A stretch of 64,000 nucleotides of DNA from Gordonia crocea (GTDB lineage: Bacteria; Actinomycetota; Actinomycetes; Mycobacteriales; Mycobacteriaceae): assembly GCF_009932435.1 (NCBI RefSeq), contig NZ_BJOU01000001.1, positions 1,178,001 through 1,242,000 of the forward strand, in the 5' to 3' direction. A program made the translations under genes and the position numbers. A model generated the notes under the pieces. That model saw nothing but the letters and a program-made list of their open reading frames with translations. It was not told the DNA's origin and did not search any database. This document shows, in pieces, positions 1 through 11,238 of the stretch (the stretch's first letter is position 1; the number at the start of each line of letters is the position of its first letter).

Positions 1-2660
1 CTCGGGCCACCGACTTGGCCGCCACCGGAAAGGAGTTTCTCGACGCAGCGTGGACGGCGGCAGGCATGGGTGCAGACGCCCCGCTCACCAAGGAGTTCTC
101 CGCGAGCGCCTACCGGCCGCTCGACGACGTTGCGGAGGCGACGACGGCCGCCGGACGCCGCTGGTGGACGCTGAGTCCGCTCAGCACCGGAGCCGACGAC
201 GAGGTCGTCCTCGACGTGGCACCGGGACCGGCGCCGCGCGGACATGAAGACGAGATCGCGGCGACGTTCGCCCAGCTGCGCGCCCACGTCACCGACGGCG
301 GTCGCGCGGCCATCGTCGTTGCAGGCAAGGGAACCGCCGCTCGCGTCGCCGAGCGGCTCGGCGAGGCAGAGGTCCCCTCGACGATGGCCGACGACGGCCA
401 GGCGCCCGTCGCCGACGCGGTCACGATCTATCACGGCACACTTCGGAACGGAATCGTCTGTACCGGCGCCGGGAGCGCTGGCGTGCGGGCCGAGAACGCT
501 TCTGCCACTCCACTTGTCGTCGTCACCGAGGCTGACCTCACCGGTACCCGTGTGGCGGGGACCCGCGACGGGCGCAAGCTCGGCGCCAAGCGTCGCAACC
601 AGGTCGATCCGCTCGCCCTGACCTCCGGCGACCTCGTCGTCCACGACCAGCACGGGATCGGGCGCTTCGTCGAGATGATCGAGCGCACCGTTTCCGGCGC
701 CCGCCGCGAATACCTCGTCCTCGAGTACGCGCCGAGTAAGCGGGGACAGCCCGGCGATCGCCTGTACGTCCCGATGGACTCCCTCGACCAGCTGTCGCGC
801 TATGTCGGAGGCGAGGCGCCGTCGCTGTCTAAGCTCGGCGGCTCGGACTGGCAGAACACCAAGCGCAAGGCCCGCAAAGCGGTGCGCGAGATCGCCGGCG
901 AGCTCGTCCAGCTCTACGCTGCGCGGCACGCTGCGCCCGGTCACGCCTTCGCCGCCGACACCCCGTGGCAGCAGGAGATGGAGGACGCGTTCGACTTCAC
1001 CGAGACGCAGGACCAGCTCACCGTCATCGCCGAAGTGAAGTCCGACATGGAGCGCCCGGTGCCGATGGACCGCGTCATCGTCGGCGACGTTGGCTACGGA
1101 AAGACGGAGATCGCCGTGCGGGCCGCGTTCAAGGCCGTGCAGGACGGCAAGCAGGTCGCGGTCCTCGTCCCGACGACCATCCTGGCCCAGCAGCACCTGC
1201 AGACCTTCACCGAGCGCATGTCCGGGTTCCCGGTGACTATCCGCGGACTGAGCCGGTTCACCGAGGCCGCGCAGGCGCGCGAGACGATCGAGCAGATGGC
1301 GCACGGCCAGGTCGACATCGTCATCGGCACGCACCGACTGCTGCAGACCGGCGTGCGGTGGAAGGACCTCGGCCTGGTCATCGTCGACGAGGAGCAGCGC
1401 TTCGGCGTGGAGCACAAGGAGCACATCAAGTCGCTGCGCACCCACGTCGACGTCCTGACCATGTCGGCGACGCCGATTCCGCGCACGCTGGAGATGTCGA
1501 TGGCCGGGATCCGCGAGATGTCGACCATCCTCACCCCGCCCGAGGAGCGCCACCCGGTGCTCACCTATGTCGGGGCGTATTCGAGCAAGCAGGTGGCGGC
1601 GGCGATCCGCCGCGAGCTGCTGCGCGACGGCCAGGTGTTCTACGTGCACAACCGGGTGTCGTCGATCGACAAGACGGCGCGGGAGTTGGCGCAGATGGTG
1701 CCCGAGGCGCGGATCGCCGTCGCCCACGGCCAGATGAACGAGGACCAGCTCGAGTCGACGGTCACCGGTTTCTGGAACCGCGAATACGACATCCTCGTGT
1801 GCACCACGATCATCGAGACCGGTCTGGACATCGCCAACGCCAACACGCTCATCGTCGACCGCGCCGAGCATTTCGGGCTGTCGCAGCTGCACCAGTTGCG
1901 CGGCCGGGTCGGGCGCAGCCGCGAGCGCGGCTACGCCTACCTCTTCTACAGCCCCGACCGCCCGCTGACCGAGACCGCCTACGACCGCCTCGCGACGATC
2001 GCCCAGAACAACGAGCTGGGGGCCGGGATGGCGGTGGCGCTAAAGGACCTCGAGTTGCGCGGGGCCGGCAACGTGTTGGGCGCCGAGCAGTCCGGGCATG
2101 TCGCGGGCGTCGGCTTCGACCTTTATGTGCGCCTGGTCGGGGAGGCCGTTCAGGCCTACCGCGCCGCTGCCGACGGCCAACCGTTGACCACCGAGGAGAC
2201 CAAGGAGGTGCGCATCGACCTCCCCGTCGACGCGCACATCCCGGTCGACTACGTCGACGCCGACCGGCTGCGGTTGGAGGCCTACCGCAAGTTGGCCGCC
2301 GCGGCCGACGACGACGAGGTCGACGCGGTGCTCACCGAGATCACCGACCGGTACGGCCCGCCGCCCACCGAGACGCTGCGGCTCGCCGCGATCGCCCGCC
2401 TGCGCCTGCGGGCCCGGGAGTTGGGGATCACCGAGATCACCGTCGCGGGCACGCAGATCCGGATTTCGCCGCTGCCGCTGCCGGACAGCCTGCAGGTGCG
2501 GCTCAAGCGGCTCTACCCTGCGGCGACCTATCGGCCCACCACGTCGACGGTCGCGCTGCCGATCCCCAAAGCGGGCGGCATGGGGTCGCCGCTGCTGCGC
2601 GACGAGCCGTTGATCGACTACCTCACCACCATGTTGAGCCAGGTGACTCGCCGGGATTAG
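1..2660 (+). CDS. mfd: Transcription-repair coupling factor Mfd (5' end outside window)
   Basis: Mfd is a DNA translocase that removes RNA polymerase stalled at lesions and recruits UvrA to start nucleotide excision repair. The frame is open from the left edge, so roughly the first quarter of a usual ~1200-residue protein is missing and the true start is not visible. Seen in order: a CarD-like RNA-polymerase-interacting segment ([15 protein letters not shown]), Walker A ([11 protein letters not shown]), a DEEQ box ([14 protein letters not shown]), motif III ([12 protein letters not shown]), motif VI ([16 protein letters not shown]) and a C-terminal TRCF region ending at TAG 2658. The order mfd-mazG-lpqU-eno matches mycobacteria. 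Identification is firm; only the N-terminus is unknown. Confidence 0.97.
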   Translation, partial: RATDLAATGKEFLDAAWTAAGMGADAPLTKEFSASAYRPLDDVAEATTAAGRRWWTLSPLSTGADDEVVLDVAPGPAPRGHEDEIAATFAQLRAHVTDGGRAAIVVAGKGTAARVAERLGEAEVPSTMADDGQAPVADAVTIYHGTLRNGIVCTGAGSAGVRAENASATPLVVVTEADLTGTRVAGTRDGRKLGAKRRNQVDPLALTSGDLVVHDQHGIGRFVEMIERTVSGARREYLVLEYAPSKRGQPGDRLYVPMDSLDQLSRYVGGEAPSLSKLGGSDWQNTKRKARKAVREIAGELVQLYAARHAAPGHAFAADTPWQQEMEDAFDFTETQDQLTVIAEVKSDMERPVPMDRVIVGDVGYGKTEIAVRAAFKAVQDGKQVAVLVPTTILAQQHLQTFTERMSGFPVTIRGLSRFTEAAQARETIEQMAHGQVDIVIGTHRLLQTGVRWKDLGLVIVDEEQRFGVEHKEHIKSLRTHVDVLTMSATPIPRTLEMSMAGIREMSTILTPPEERHPVLTYVGAYSSKQVAAAIRRELLRDGQVFYVHNRVSSIDKTARELAQMVPEARIAVAHGQMNEDQLESTVTGFWNREYDILVCTTIIETGLDIANANTLIVDRAEHFGLSQLHQLRGRVGRSRERGYAYLFYSPDRPLTETAYDRLATIAQNNELGAGMAVALKDLELRGAGNVLGAEQSGHVAGVGFDLYVRLVGEAVQAYRAAADGQPLTTEETKEVRIDLPVDAHIPVDYVDADRLRLEAYRKLAAAADDDEVDAVLTEITDRYGPPPTETLRLAAIARLRLRARELGITEITVAGTQIRISPLPLPDSLQVRLKRLYPAATYRPTTSTVALPIPKAGGMGSPLLRDEPLIDYLTTMLSQVTRRD

Positions 2661-2725
2661 CGCGCTGATGCGAGCGAATTCCGCCTGTGTGGTGTGAAAT
2701 ACCAGTAACCGAGGAATGGGGAGTC

Positions 2726-4219
2726 ATGACCGTCGTCCTGTTGGACCCGCAGAAGCAGGACCTGCTGCCGTTCGCCGCTGCGAAGCTGGTGAACGGGCCC
2801 GTGCAGGTCACCGAGGACGTCACGGCATCGGTGTTGTGGGCGCTGCCGCACGCCCAGGTGGCCGTCGGCGACGACGGTGATCCGGCGACGGTGTTGATCA
2901 GCACGGACCCCGACCACCCGTTGGTCCACGTCCGCATCGAGCGGGGCGAGGTGCTGCTCGCGCCGCCGGTCGAGGTCACGCCGCCGCGCCGGTCCGGCAC
3001 GACGCTGCTCGACGCCGTCGAACTGATGGACCATTTGCGCGCCAACGGTCCGTGGGAGAGTCGGCAGACCCACGACTCGCTGCGCCGGTTCGCCCTCGAG
3101 GAGGTGTACGAACTCCTCGACGCGATCGACGTCGGAACCATCGCCGACCTCCGCGACGAGCTGGGCGACCTCCTCCTCCAAGTGCTGTTCCACGCCCGGA
3201 TCGCCGCCGACCATCCGACCGAGCCGTTCGACATCGACGACGTCGCGCAGGCGTTCATCGACAAGGTGACGCGCCGCACGCCGGGGGTGCTATCCGGCGA
3301 GCACAGCGACCTCGAGCGCCAGATCGCCGACTGGGAGGCGGCGAAGGCGGCCGAGCGGGAACGCGGGTCGGTCCTCGACGGGATCGTGACCACCGCGCCG
3401 GCCCTGTCGTTGGCGCAGAAGGTGCTCGAGCGGTTGGCCGCCGCCGGGTTCCCGCGCTCCCAGGTCGACCCCGCGCTGCTGCGCGTGGACATCGAACCGG
3501 GTGCCGACTCGGTGGAGGATGCGACGCGCCAGCGCACCCTGGACCTGATGGACCTCGTCTACCACGCGGAGGGGCGGGCGGCGCAGGAGGGCATCACCCT
3601 CAACACCCCCGACCTGTGGTTGTTCTATCTCGGCGTGCCGGTGGAGCAAACCGGGTACGACGACCCGCCGACCGAGGAAGTCCCACCGGTGGCGGCCGAA
3701 CCGCGCACCGATCGGATCCCGACGACCGACCCGGCCGACATGGCCGCGGCGCCGGCGCCGACCGCCTATTTCCCGGCGGAGCCCGAGTTCGTGGGCCCGG
3801 TGTCGGAATCGCAGGAACTCATCGGCGAGGGTTTCGTCGTCGATCTGAACCCGATCGACCCGAATCCGCCGATCACCCACTTCCCGACGATCATCCGGCC
3901 GGGAACCGGCGAGTCGGTGCTCAGTTCGCCCAGGCACTTGGCGCCGGACCCCGAGCCCGAGCCGGACCCCGTGCTCGAAGTCGAGCCGGAGCCCGTGCTC
4001 GAAGTCGAGTCGGAGCCCGAACCCGAGCCAGAACCGGAACCCGAGCCCGAACCGGAGCCGGAACCAGAGGTGAAGCGACCGTTCCGGATCCGGGTGTCCG
4101 ACGAGCCCGAGGTGACCTCGACGGTGCCGCGGCCGGTCGACGCCGACGACCCGATCCGCACACGCGCGCCGCGGGTGCCGGAGGCGCCGTCGGGGCGGAT
4201 CATCTTCTCCACGGAGTAG
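2726..4219 (+). CDS. mazG: MazG family nucleoside triphosphate pyrophosphohydrolase with long Glu-Pro C-terminal tail
   Basis: MazG hydrolyses (d)NTPs, including oxidised ones, to the monophosphate and pyrophosphate in the cytoplasm. The ATG at 2726 was chosen because a GAGGAATGGGGAG stretch precedes it and upstream in-frame residues look non-coding. The protein is 497 residues. The MazG core (about 95-170) carries the EExxE...ExxD metal-binding pattern (EEVYELLDA, then ELGDLLLQV). After about residue 310 a low-complexity extension begins, with a Glu-Pro repeat encoded at about 3948-4072, followed by a basic and acidic tail. Mycobacterial MazG is about 325 residues, so roughly 170 residues are extra; no known domain is recognised there. 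It lies 65 bp after mfd and converges on efeB with a 9-bp gap. Confidence 0.93.
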   Translation: MTVVLLDPQKQDLLPFAAAKLVNGPVQVTEDVTASVLWALPHAQVAVGDDGDPATVLISTDPDHPLVHVRIERGEVLLAPPVEVTPPRRSGTTLLDAVELMDHLRANGPWESRQTHDSLRRFALEEVYELLDAIDVGTIADLRDELGDLLLQVLFHARIAADHPTEPFDIDDVAQAFIDKVTRRTPGVLSGEHSDLERQIADWEAAKAAERERGSVLDGIVTTAPALSLAQKVLERLAAAGFPRSQVDPALLRVDIEPGADSVEDATRQRTLDLMDLVYHAEGRAAQEGITLNTPDLWLFYLGVPVEQTGYDDPPTEEVPPVAAEPRTDRIPTTDPADMAAAPAPTAYFPAEPEFVGPVSESQELIGEGFVVDLNPIDPNPPITHFPTIIRPGTGESVLSSPRHLAPDPEPEPDPVLEVEPEPVLEVESEPEPEPEPEPEPEPEPEPEVKRPFRIRVSDEPEVTSTVPRPVDADDPIRTRAPRVPEAPSGRIIFSTE

Positions 4220-4228
4220 CCGCGCGGG

Positions 4229-5496
4229 TCAGCCGAACAGGGCCTGGCCCCACCACTGGCCGTCGGAAAGGCCGGGGGGACAGGCGAATACGGCCGAACC
4301 GTTGGGAATCAGGTATTCGGTCAGCGCATCGTCGAGCATCAGTTTGCGCTGCATCGGCACGAATTGTTTGCCGGGGTCGCGGCAGAACGCGATGAAGAAC
4401 AATCCGGCATCGAGGTGGCCGAAGCCGTCGGAGCCGTCGGTGAAGTTGTAGCCGCGGCGCAGCAGGCGCACACCGTCGTTGAATTCTGGATGTGCCAGTC
4501 GCACATGGGAATCCGCCGGGATCAGCGGCGCCGCGCCGGTGGTGATGGCGAAGTTGGGATCGGCGAACTCCGCGTCTTGGCCCAACGGAGCACCAGACCC
4601 CTTCTCCCGGCCGATGATCTGCTCCTGTTCGAGCAGGTTCGAGCGGTCCCACGGTTCGATGTCCATGCGGATGCGCCGGGTGACCAGATAGCTGCCGCCG
4701 GTCATCCAGTCGGCCGGGCCGGGTTGTCCCGGTCGTCGACCCACACCCACTCGTCGAGCAGCGCGGTGTCCTCGGCCCGCAGGTTGGCGGTGCCGTCCTT
4801 GAACCCGAACAGGTTGCGCGGGGTCGATTGGGACCGCGTCGTACTCGACGTGCGGCCGAACCCCAGTTGCGACCAGCGGACCGCCACCACGCCGAAGCCC
4901 ATCCGGGCCAGGTTGCGGACGGCGTGCACCGCGACCTGCGGGTCGTCGGCACATGCTTGGACGCAGATGTCGCCGCCGGAACGATTCGGGTCGATCCGTT
5001 CCCTGGGGAAAGCGGGCAGGTCGACCAGTGCCGCGGGCCGGCGCGCGGCCAATCCGAACCGGTCGCGGCGGTCCGGCTTGAGTGGGGTCGGCCCGAACAG
5101 GCCGGGGCCGAAACCGATGGTGAGCGTGAGATTCGACGCGGGCAGGCCCAGCGCCTCACCGGTGTCGGCCGGCGGCGAGTACTGACCGAGGCCGACGGCG
5201 CCGTTCGGCGTCGTCTCCTCGCCCCGGGTCATCCGCTCGGCGGCGGTGGTCCATGCCCGCAACAACGCGGCGAGTTCGGCCTTGTCGTCGGTGACGACGT
5301 CGAAGGCGACGAAGTGCAGCCGATCCTGCGCCTCGGTGACGATCCCGGCCTGCCGCTTTCCGCGGAACGCGACGCTGCCGACGTGGACCGCGTCGGGAGC
5401 GGTGGCCCGGCCGGCGGCGCCACCGGCGACGGCGGCGCCGGTGAGCGCCGCCGCCGCCGCTCCCGCGCCGATGACCCGGCGCCGTGAAATCTCCAT
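4229..5496 (-). pseudogene. efeB: Dyp-type heme peroxidase EfeB, frameshifted
   Basis: EfeB is a Tat-exported DyP-type peroxidase that works with EfeU and EfeO in ferrous iron uptake or heme handling. The N-terminal 264 residues read normally from ATG 5496: twin-arginine signal (SRRRVIGAG, hydrophobic run), then the DyP core including GFKDGTANL. At 4702-4735 the frame breaks. The conserved continuation (ADWMTGGSYLVTRRIRM, then IIGREKGSGAPLG, ending GQALFG at 4229) is in another frame. The locus is 1268 nt, so restoring one base gives 423 codons, a normal EfeB length. The break lies in a GC-rich stretch (4711-4730). It could be a real one-base deletion or a sequencing error; a recent event is likely because the downstream frame is intact. 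Confidence 0.85.
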
Positions 5497-5521
5497 CAGT
5501 CCACGGTAGCGGTGGTATCGG

Positions 5522-6739
5522 CTACTTGCTCATCACCACGGCGGGGACCTTCGACAGCGTCGCGGACAAGGCGTCGATCTTCGCCGAGAGCGCCTTGCGG
5601 GTGGCCTCGTCGACCTTGTCGTAGGAGACGTAGCCGGTGCCCTCGCGGAGCTTGTCGATCGCCGCGTTGATCTCGTCGAACTGCTTGGTGATCGTCTCCA
5701 TCAGCTTCGGGTCGCGCTTCTTGATGATCGGCTGCAGCTCGCCGATTAGGCGCTGGCTGCCTTCGACGTTGGCCGCGAAGTCCCACAGGTCGGTGTGGGA
5801 GTAGCGGTCCTCCTCGCCGGCCACCTTGGTCTTGGCGATCTCGTCGATGAGCGCCTTGGGGCCCTGCACGAAGAGCTGGGTGTCAAAGGTGAAGTCGGGC
5901 TTGTCGACTTCGGTCTTCAGCGCCCGGACGTTGGTCAGCAACTCGTCGGCTGCCTTGTGGATCTCTTCGGTGGTGTCGGCCTTCTTGGCGTTTGCGGCGT
6001 CGGCCGGGGAGACCTTGCCGTCGGCGTCGCCGATCTCGTCGGCCTTCGGCGGCCACAGGTAGCGCTCGATCCGGTGGAAGCCGGTGAAGCGCTCGGTCCC
6101 GTCGGCGGTGTCGTCCCAGCGCATGTCGATCTTCGGGTCGAGGTCGCTGAACGACTCGGCCACCGGCTCGATCCGCTCGTAGTAGCTGCGGGTGGGGCCG
6201 AACAGTTCGCGGGCCTTGTCGTAGTCGCCGCGCTTGATGGCGTCGACGAAGGTGACGGTCGCCGCCTCGAGGTTGGCGACCTCCTGGCGGACGAAGGCGA
6301 GGTAGCGCTTCTTGGCCTGCTCGACGTCGGCGGGGGCCTCGTTCTTGGTCTTCTCCTCGCCGGTCACCGTGATGGTCTGGCGGATACCGGTGCCGACCAT
6401 ACCGGGCTTGCAGGCGACCTCGTAGGTGCCCGGCTTCACCAGCTCGACGGTGAGCTTGCCGCTGACGCCGGGCGCGATGTTCTCGACCTCGCCGAGGACG
6501 CGCGAGCCCTCGAAGACGTAGAACTCGGTGACCTTGGAGCCGTTGTTGGTGACCTTGAACCCGACGGACCCGGTGGCCGCCGTCGTCGGATCCAGGTTGC
6601 ACTCGGTGTCGGTGGAGGTGACCGCCAGTGTCGTCGCGGCGGAGTCCTTGGCCACACAACCGGTGAGGGCCAGCGGCACGACGACGGCGACGGCGCCGAG
6701 CGCGGCCGCCGTCGTCGGGAAGCGGAAGGTGTCACGCAT
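5522..6739 (-). CDS. efeO: Iron uptake lipoprotein EfeO (cupredoxin plus M75 peptidase-like domain)
   Basis: EfeO is the extracytoplasmic iron-binding component of the EfeUOB system and passes iron to the EfeU permease. The 405-residue protein has a lipoprotein signal with lipobox LALTGC (Cys28). A cupredoxin-like domain follows at about 35-130. The M75/imelysin-like domain covers about 145-405 and has the HxxE motif in FTGFHRIERYLW. The start ATG at 6739 overlaps the end of efeU by 8 nt (ATGCGTGA), so translation is probably coupled. The efeB start lies 25 bp downstream. Both usual EfeO domains are present and full length, so this part of the operon appears intact. Confidence 0.94.
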   Translation of the reverse strand: MRDTFRFPTTAAALGAVAVVVPLALTGCVAKDSAATTLAVTSTDTECNLDPTTAATGSVGFKVTNNGSKVTEFYVFEGSRVLGEVENIAPGVSGKLTVELVKPGTYEVACKPGMVGTGIRQTITVTGEEKTKNEAPADVEQAKKRYLAFVRQEVANLEAATVTFVDAIKRGDYDKARELFGPTRSYYERIEPVAESFSDLDPKIDMRWDDTADGTERFTGFHRIERYLWPPKADEIGDADGKVSPADAANAKKADTTEEIHKAADELLTNVRALKTEVDKPDFTFDTQLFVQGPKALIDEIAKTKVAGEEDRYSHTDLWDFAANVEGSQRLIGELQPIIKKRDPKLMETITKQFDEINAAIDKLREGTGYVSYDKVDEATRKALSAKIDALSATLSKVPAVVMSK

Positions 6740-7688
6740 GGGTGGAGCCTTTCGGTGAGGGTGATTGTGATGGGGAGGGGGATGATTCGGAGGGGGTGGG
6801 GGAGTCAGACGGGCGGGCCGCAGGGGCGCGGCGGCCGCCGAGTTGTCGGCGCAGGAAGATCGGCAAGACGATGGCGATGTAGAGCAGCCACGCCGCGACC
6901 TGCAGCCAGGTCGGGTCGGGGCGGAAGTTGAAGATCCCGGCGAGGATCGACCCGTACCAGGAGTCGAGTTGGTAGCCGGTCAGGTGGAAGGCGAGCTCGC
7001 CGTGCCCGGGGAGCCAGTCGAGCCACCCGTAGCTCTCCATCGCGCGGACGCCGTAGGCCAGGATTCCGGCCGCGACGAAGACGAGGAAGGTGCCGGTGAG
7101 GGTGAAGAAGACCGTGAAGTTGATCCGCACCGCGCCGAAGTAGAGGCCGACGGTGATGGCCACCGCGACCAGGATCCCCACCAGCAATCCGAGGAGCGGG
7201 ACTATTCCGCCGGAGACACTCTCGGCGTACCCGGCCATCAACAGTGCGGTCTCGAGTCCTTCGCGTCCGACCGCCAGGAAGGCCAAGAGGAAGACTGCGA
7301 ACGGCCCGGTGGCGAGGGCATCGGACAGGCCGGCCTTCAGGTCGCCGGACAGGTGCGCGGCGGCCTTGCTCATCCACAGCAGCATGTAGGTGACGATCGC
7401 CACGGCGACCAGCGAGGCGACCCCGGCGACCAGTTCGGCGTATTTCGAGTCGATCGTCGACGTGCCGAACTGGATGCCCAGGAAGACCGCGACCAAGATG
7501 ACCAGGGCCAGCCCGACACCGAGCCAGACGTAGCGCAAGGCATCGCGCCGGTCGGATTTCACCAAGAAGGCGACGAGGATCATGACCACGATCCCGGTCT
7601 CGAGGCCCTCGCGCAGACCGATGACGCTGCTCCCGGTGAGTTGGGTCAGCAGCGAGGCCGTCGGCTCGGCAGCGGCAAAGGTCGGCAT
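6732..7688 (-). CDS. efeU: Ferrous iron permease EfeU (FTR1 family)
   Basis: EfeU is an inner-membrane iron permease of the Ftr1 type. The start ATG at 7688 opens MPTFAAAEPTASLLTQL; longer in-frame readings upstream have non-coding character. The 318-residue protein has about seven hydrophobic segments and two REGLE motifs (GLREGLETGIVV near residue 30 and VGREGLETALLM near 150), the iron-coordinating signature of the family. A Ser/Pro-rich tail (about 35 residues) follows the last membrane segment. It is first in the efeUOB operon, and an IdeR/DtxR-like box lies 20 bp upstream. Confidence 0.95.
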   Translation of the reverse strand: MPTFAAAEPTASLLTQLTGSSVIGLREGLETGIVVMILVAFLVKSDRRDALRYVWLGVGLALVILVAVFLGIQFGTSTIDSKYAELVAGVASLVAVAIVTYMLLWMSKAAAHLSGDLKAGLSDALATGPFAVFLLAFLAVGREGLETALLMAGYAESVSGGIVPLLGLLVGILVAVAITVGLYFGAVRINFTVFFTLTGTFLVFVAAGILAYGVRAMESYGWLDWLPGHGELAFHLTGYQLDSWYGSILAGIFNFRPDPTWLQVAAWLLYIAIVLPIFLRRQLGGRRAPAARPSDSPTPSESSPSPSQSPSPKGSTHA

Positions 7689-7707
7689 GCGGGACTCCGT
7701 CCTCGGA

Positions 7708-7726
7708 AAAGGTGAGCCTAACCGAA
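7708..7726. promoter_or_regulatory. Candidate IdeR/DtxR iron box upstream of efeU
   Basis: The 19-bp site AAAGGTGAGCCTAACCGAA matches the IdeR/DtxR consensus TWAGGTWAGSCTWACCTWA at 16 of 19 positions and is 20 bp upstream of the efeU ATG. IdeR represses iron-uptake genes when iron is plentiful. Its place directly before an iron permease makes the call plausible. Binding is inferred. Confidence 0.75.
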
Positions 7727-7824
7727 AAACGATGTACGCGCGCACCGGGTTCGGCGAGAAGGAAGAGGTTGCCCCGACCGCGATATGGAACAATCGGACA
7801 GACAGTCTTCCAGGGGGTTCTTCC

Positions 7825-8580
7825 ATGACCGGCACGGGGCGCCGCGGGCGCTTGGCGATGATGGCGTTGGCGTTGGTCGCCATCGCCGTCGTCGGTGCGG
7901 GCTGCGTCGACCTGCCCTCGCGGCACCGGATGAACATCCCCAAGGGCGTCCCGCCCGGCGCCGGCGCCCCCGTCCCGTACATCGACATCCACCGCCCGGG
8001 TCGCACCGCCGACCGGTTGAACGCATGGGCCCGGCCCATCTCGAACGCGACGGGGATAGGGGTGACGGCGCTGGAGGCCTACGGCAACGCGGCGGAGATC
8101 CAGCGCCAGCAGCATCCCGAGTGCGGGATCGCCTGGACCACCCTGGCCGGTATCGCGGGGACCGAGAGCAAACACGGCCGCCACCACGGCGCCCGGGTCG
8201 CCCTCAACGGCGACACCAGTCCGCCGATCCGGGGCCCCGAACTCGACGGCACCAACGGGAACATGCGCATGGTCGACCAGGTGCACCCGACGCGCGCCGA
8301 CGGCAGCCCGAACTACGTGCGGGCCGAGGGCCCCTTCCAATTCCTGCCGGAAACCTGGCAGCGCTACGGCGTCGACGCCAACGGCGACGGCAAGGCCGAT
8401 CCGGACAACATGGACGACGCCGCCCTGTCGGCGGCGCGCTATCTGTGTGTGGCCGCCGGCGGTGACATGACCACCGCACGCGGCTGGACGGCCGCACTCA
8501 TGGTCTACAACCAGTCGCGGCCGTATGCCGAAGAGGTCCGCGACCGCGCCAACGCCTACTCGGTCAACGTTCGGTACTGA
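7825..8580 (+). CDS. LpqU-like secreted lipoprotein, lytic transglycosylase fold
   Basis: This is probably a murein lytic transglycosylase acting on cell-wall glycan. ATG 7825 was chosen because it opens a clear lipoprotein signal (hydrophobic run then VGAGCVDL) after a CAGGGGG ribosome site. The 251-residue protein contains a lysozyme-like (SLT) domain: GIAGTESKHGRHHG with the likely catalytic Glu, then AEGPFQFLPETWQRYG and LSAARYLCVAAGG. Segment DANGDGKADPDNMDDAA resembles the conserved acidic loop of this family. It precedes eno as lpqU (Rv1022) does in mycobacteria, so orthology is likely. Confidence 0.88.
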   Translation: MTGTGRRGRLAMMALALVAIAVVGAGCVDLPSRHRMNIPKGVPPGAGAPVPYIDIHRPGRTADRLNAWARPISNATGIGVTALEAYGNAAEIQRQQHPECGIAWTTLAGIAGTESKHGRHHGARVALNGDTSPPIRGPELDGTNGNMRMVDQVHPTRADGSPNYVRAEGPFQFLPETWQRYGVDANGDGKADPDNMDDAALSAARYLCVAAGGDMTTARGWTAALMVYNQSRPYAEEVRDRANAYSVNVRY

Positions 8581-8647
8581 GCGCACGGGCCGCAACGCCC
8601 GGTATTACCCTTGGTGAAACACCACACCAACGCACCATGAGGGGTAG

Positions 8648-9940
<1,293 letters not shown>

Positions 9941-9953
9941 TTAGCTAGAAGGT

Positions 9954-10709
9954 ATGGCAGAGCGCAGAAACGAACGGGCGGGCCGGGCACGGTCCGCCCG
10001 TTCGTCGCGTTCGCGTCCGGCCTCGGCCCGGCCGGCGTCGCCGCGTCAGGCCGCCGGGCGGCGACCGCGCAACCCGGCGCCGACGAGCGGCACCGGCCCC
10101 ATCACCGACGCGATCAGTCTCGACCTGATCGGGGAGGACGGCAACGGTCCGTTCGACGACTCGGCCACGGCCGTCCTCGACGTCGTCGCCGACGATTCCG
10201 ACGAGACGTCCACGGCGCAGAAAGCCGCAGCCGAGAAAGCCGCAGCCGAGAAGTCTGGGGCCGAGAAGTCTGCGGCGCGCCGCGCCCGCCTCGAAGCGGC
10301 CGGCCGCGCGCCCGCCGCCGCCCTGGCGGCCCGGTGGCACCGGCTCAACCCGCGGCGTGCGATCGTGCTCGCCGTCGTCCTCGGATTCGTGGCGCTCACG
10401 CTGGCCGTGCCGCTGCGCACCTACTTCTCCCAGCGCGCCGAGCTCGACCAGGTCCGTGCGGCCAATGCGGCGGTCGAGCGCGAGAACGCCGAGCTGACCC
10501 GCAAGGTCAACGAGCAGGGCGACCCGGCCTACGTCGAGGCGCAGGCCCGGGCCCGGCTGCGGTACGTCCGGCCGGGCGAGATCCCGTTCGTGTTGGAGAT
10601 CCCCGGGCGCGACCGGGAGGCCCAGGAACGACGACGGGCCGCCGAACGCGCAGCCAACCCGTGGTATGCCAATCTGTGGGACTCGGTGTCGACACCGCCG
10701 GCGAAGTGA
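9954..10709 (+). CDS. FtsB/DivIC-type septum formation initiator
   Basis: This single-pass membrane protein belongs to the FtsB/DivIC family, which joins FtsL and FtsQ in the divisome. The 251-residue protein has a long basic, disordered cytoplasmic N-terminus, an Ala/Glu/Lys repeat encoded by a near-repeated 15-nt unit (about 10219-10272), one membrane segment (AIVLAVVLGFVALTLAVPL, about 140-160) and an extracellular coiled coil (AELDQVRAANAAVERENAEL). The DPAYVEAQARARL-type motif after the coil is typical. It lies between eno and the DUF501 gene, as in mycobacteria. Confidence 0.9.
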   Translation: MAERRNERAGRARSARSSRSRPASARPASPRQAAGRRPRNPAPTSGTGPITDAISLDLIGEDGNGPFDDSATAVLDVVADDSDETSTAQKAAAEKAAAEKSGAEKSAARRARLEAAGRAPAAALAARWHRLNPRRAIVLAVVLGFVALTLAVPLRTYFSQRAELDQVRAANAAVERENAELTRKVNEQGDPAYVEAQARARLRYVRPGEIPFVLEIPGRDREAQERRRAAERAANPWYANLWDSVSTPPAK

Positions 10710-10716
10710 TGCCGCG

Positions 10717-11238
10717 GTGAATGTGTCACAGGCCGATTTGGCCGTTGTCGCCGAGCAACTCGGCCGAGAGCCGCGCGGCGTCCTGGAAATCAGTTACCGC
10801 ACCCCCGACGGGCGTCCGGCGGTGGTGAAGACGGCGCCGCATCTACCCGACGGGACTCCGTTCCCGACGCTGTACTACCTGACCGATCCGCGCCTCACCT
10901 CGGCGGCGAGCCGGTTGGAGTCCTCGGGCGTGATGAAGACGATGACCGAGCGGCTGGCCGCCGACGAGGAGTTGGCCGCGGCTTATCGCCGTGCCCACGA
11001 GAGCTATCTGGCCGAGCGCGACGAGATCGAATCGCTGGGCACCGACTTCAGCGGCGGCGGCATGCCCGACCGGGTCAAATGCCTGCACGTGCTGATGGCG
11101 CACTCGCTGGCCAAGGGGCCCGGCCTCAACCCGTTCGGCGACGAGGCCGTCGCGCTGGCCTGCGATGACGGGTTGCGGGGGACGGCGCTGCCGGCGGATT
11201 GGCCGGCCTCGACCCCACAACCGGAGGAGCAGCAGTGA
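10717..11238 (+). CDS. DUF501 family protein
   Basis: This is a conserved actinobacterial protein of unknown function (Rv1025-like). GTG 10717 is taken as the start, giving 173 residues; GTG 10723 is also possible. Characteristic stretches are QLGREPRGVLEISYR, FPTLYYLTDPRL, LESSGVMK, GTDFSGGGMPDRVKCLH and HSLAKGPGLNPFGDEA. It sits 7 bp after the ftsB-like gene, and its TGA overlaps the ppx GTG start, so the three are probably cotranscribed. No enzymatic motif is recognised. Confidence 0.9.
   Translation: MNVSQADLAVVAEQLGREPRGVLEISYRTPDGRPAVVKTAPHLPDGTPFPTLYYLTDPRLTSAASRLESSGVMKTMTERLAADEELAAAYRRAHESYLAERDEIESLGTDFSGGGMPDRVKCLHVLMAHSLAKGPGLNPFGDEAVALACDDGLRGTALPADWPASTPQPEEQQ

Noticed and set aside
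3948..4072. Glu-Pro codon repeat considered as a CRISPR-like array
   Set aside because: The repeat is a short in-frame codon run with no spacers and no cas genes nearby.
4229..4954. A separate gene with an internal start for the EfeB C-terminal part
   Set aside because: The first ~80 residues of that reading are out-of-frame shadow; homology starts only at the frameshift, so it is one broken gene.
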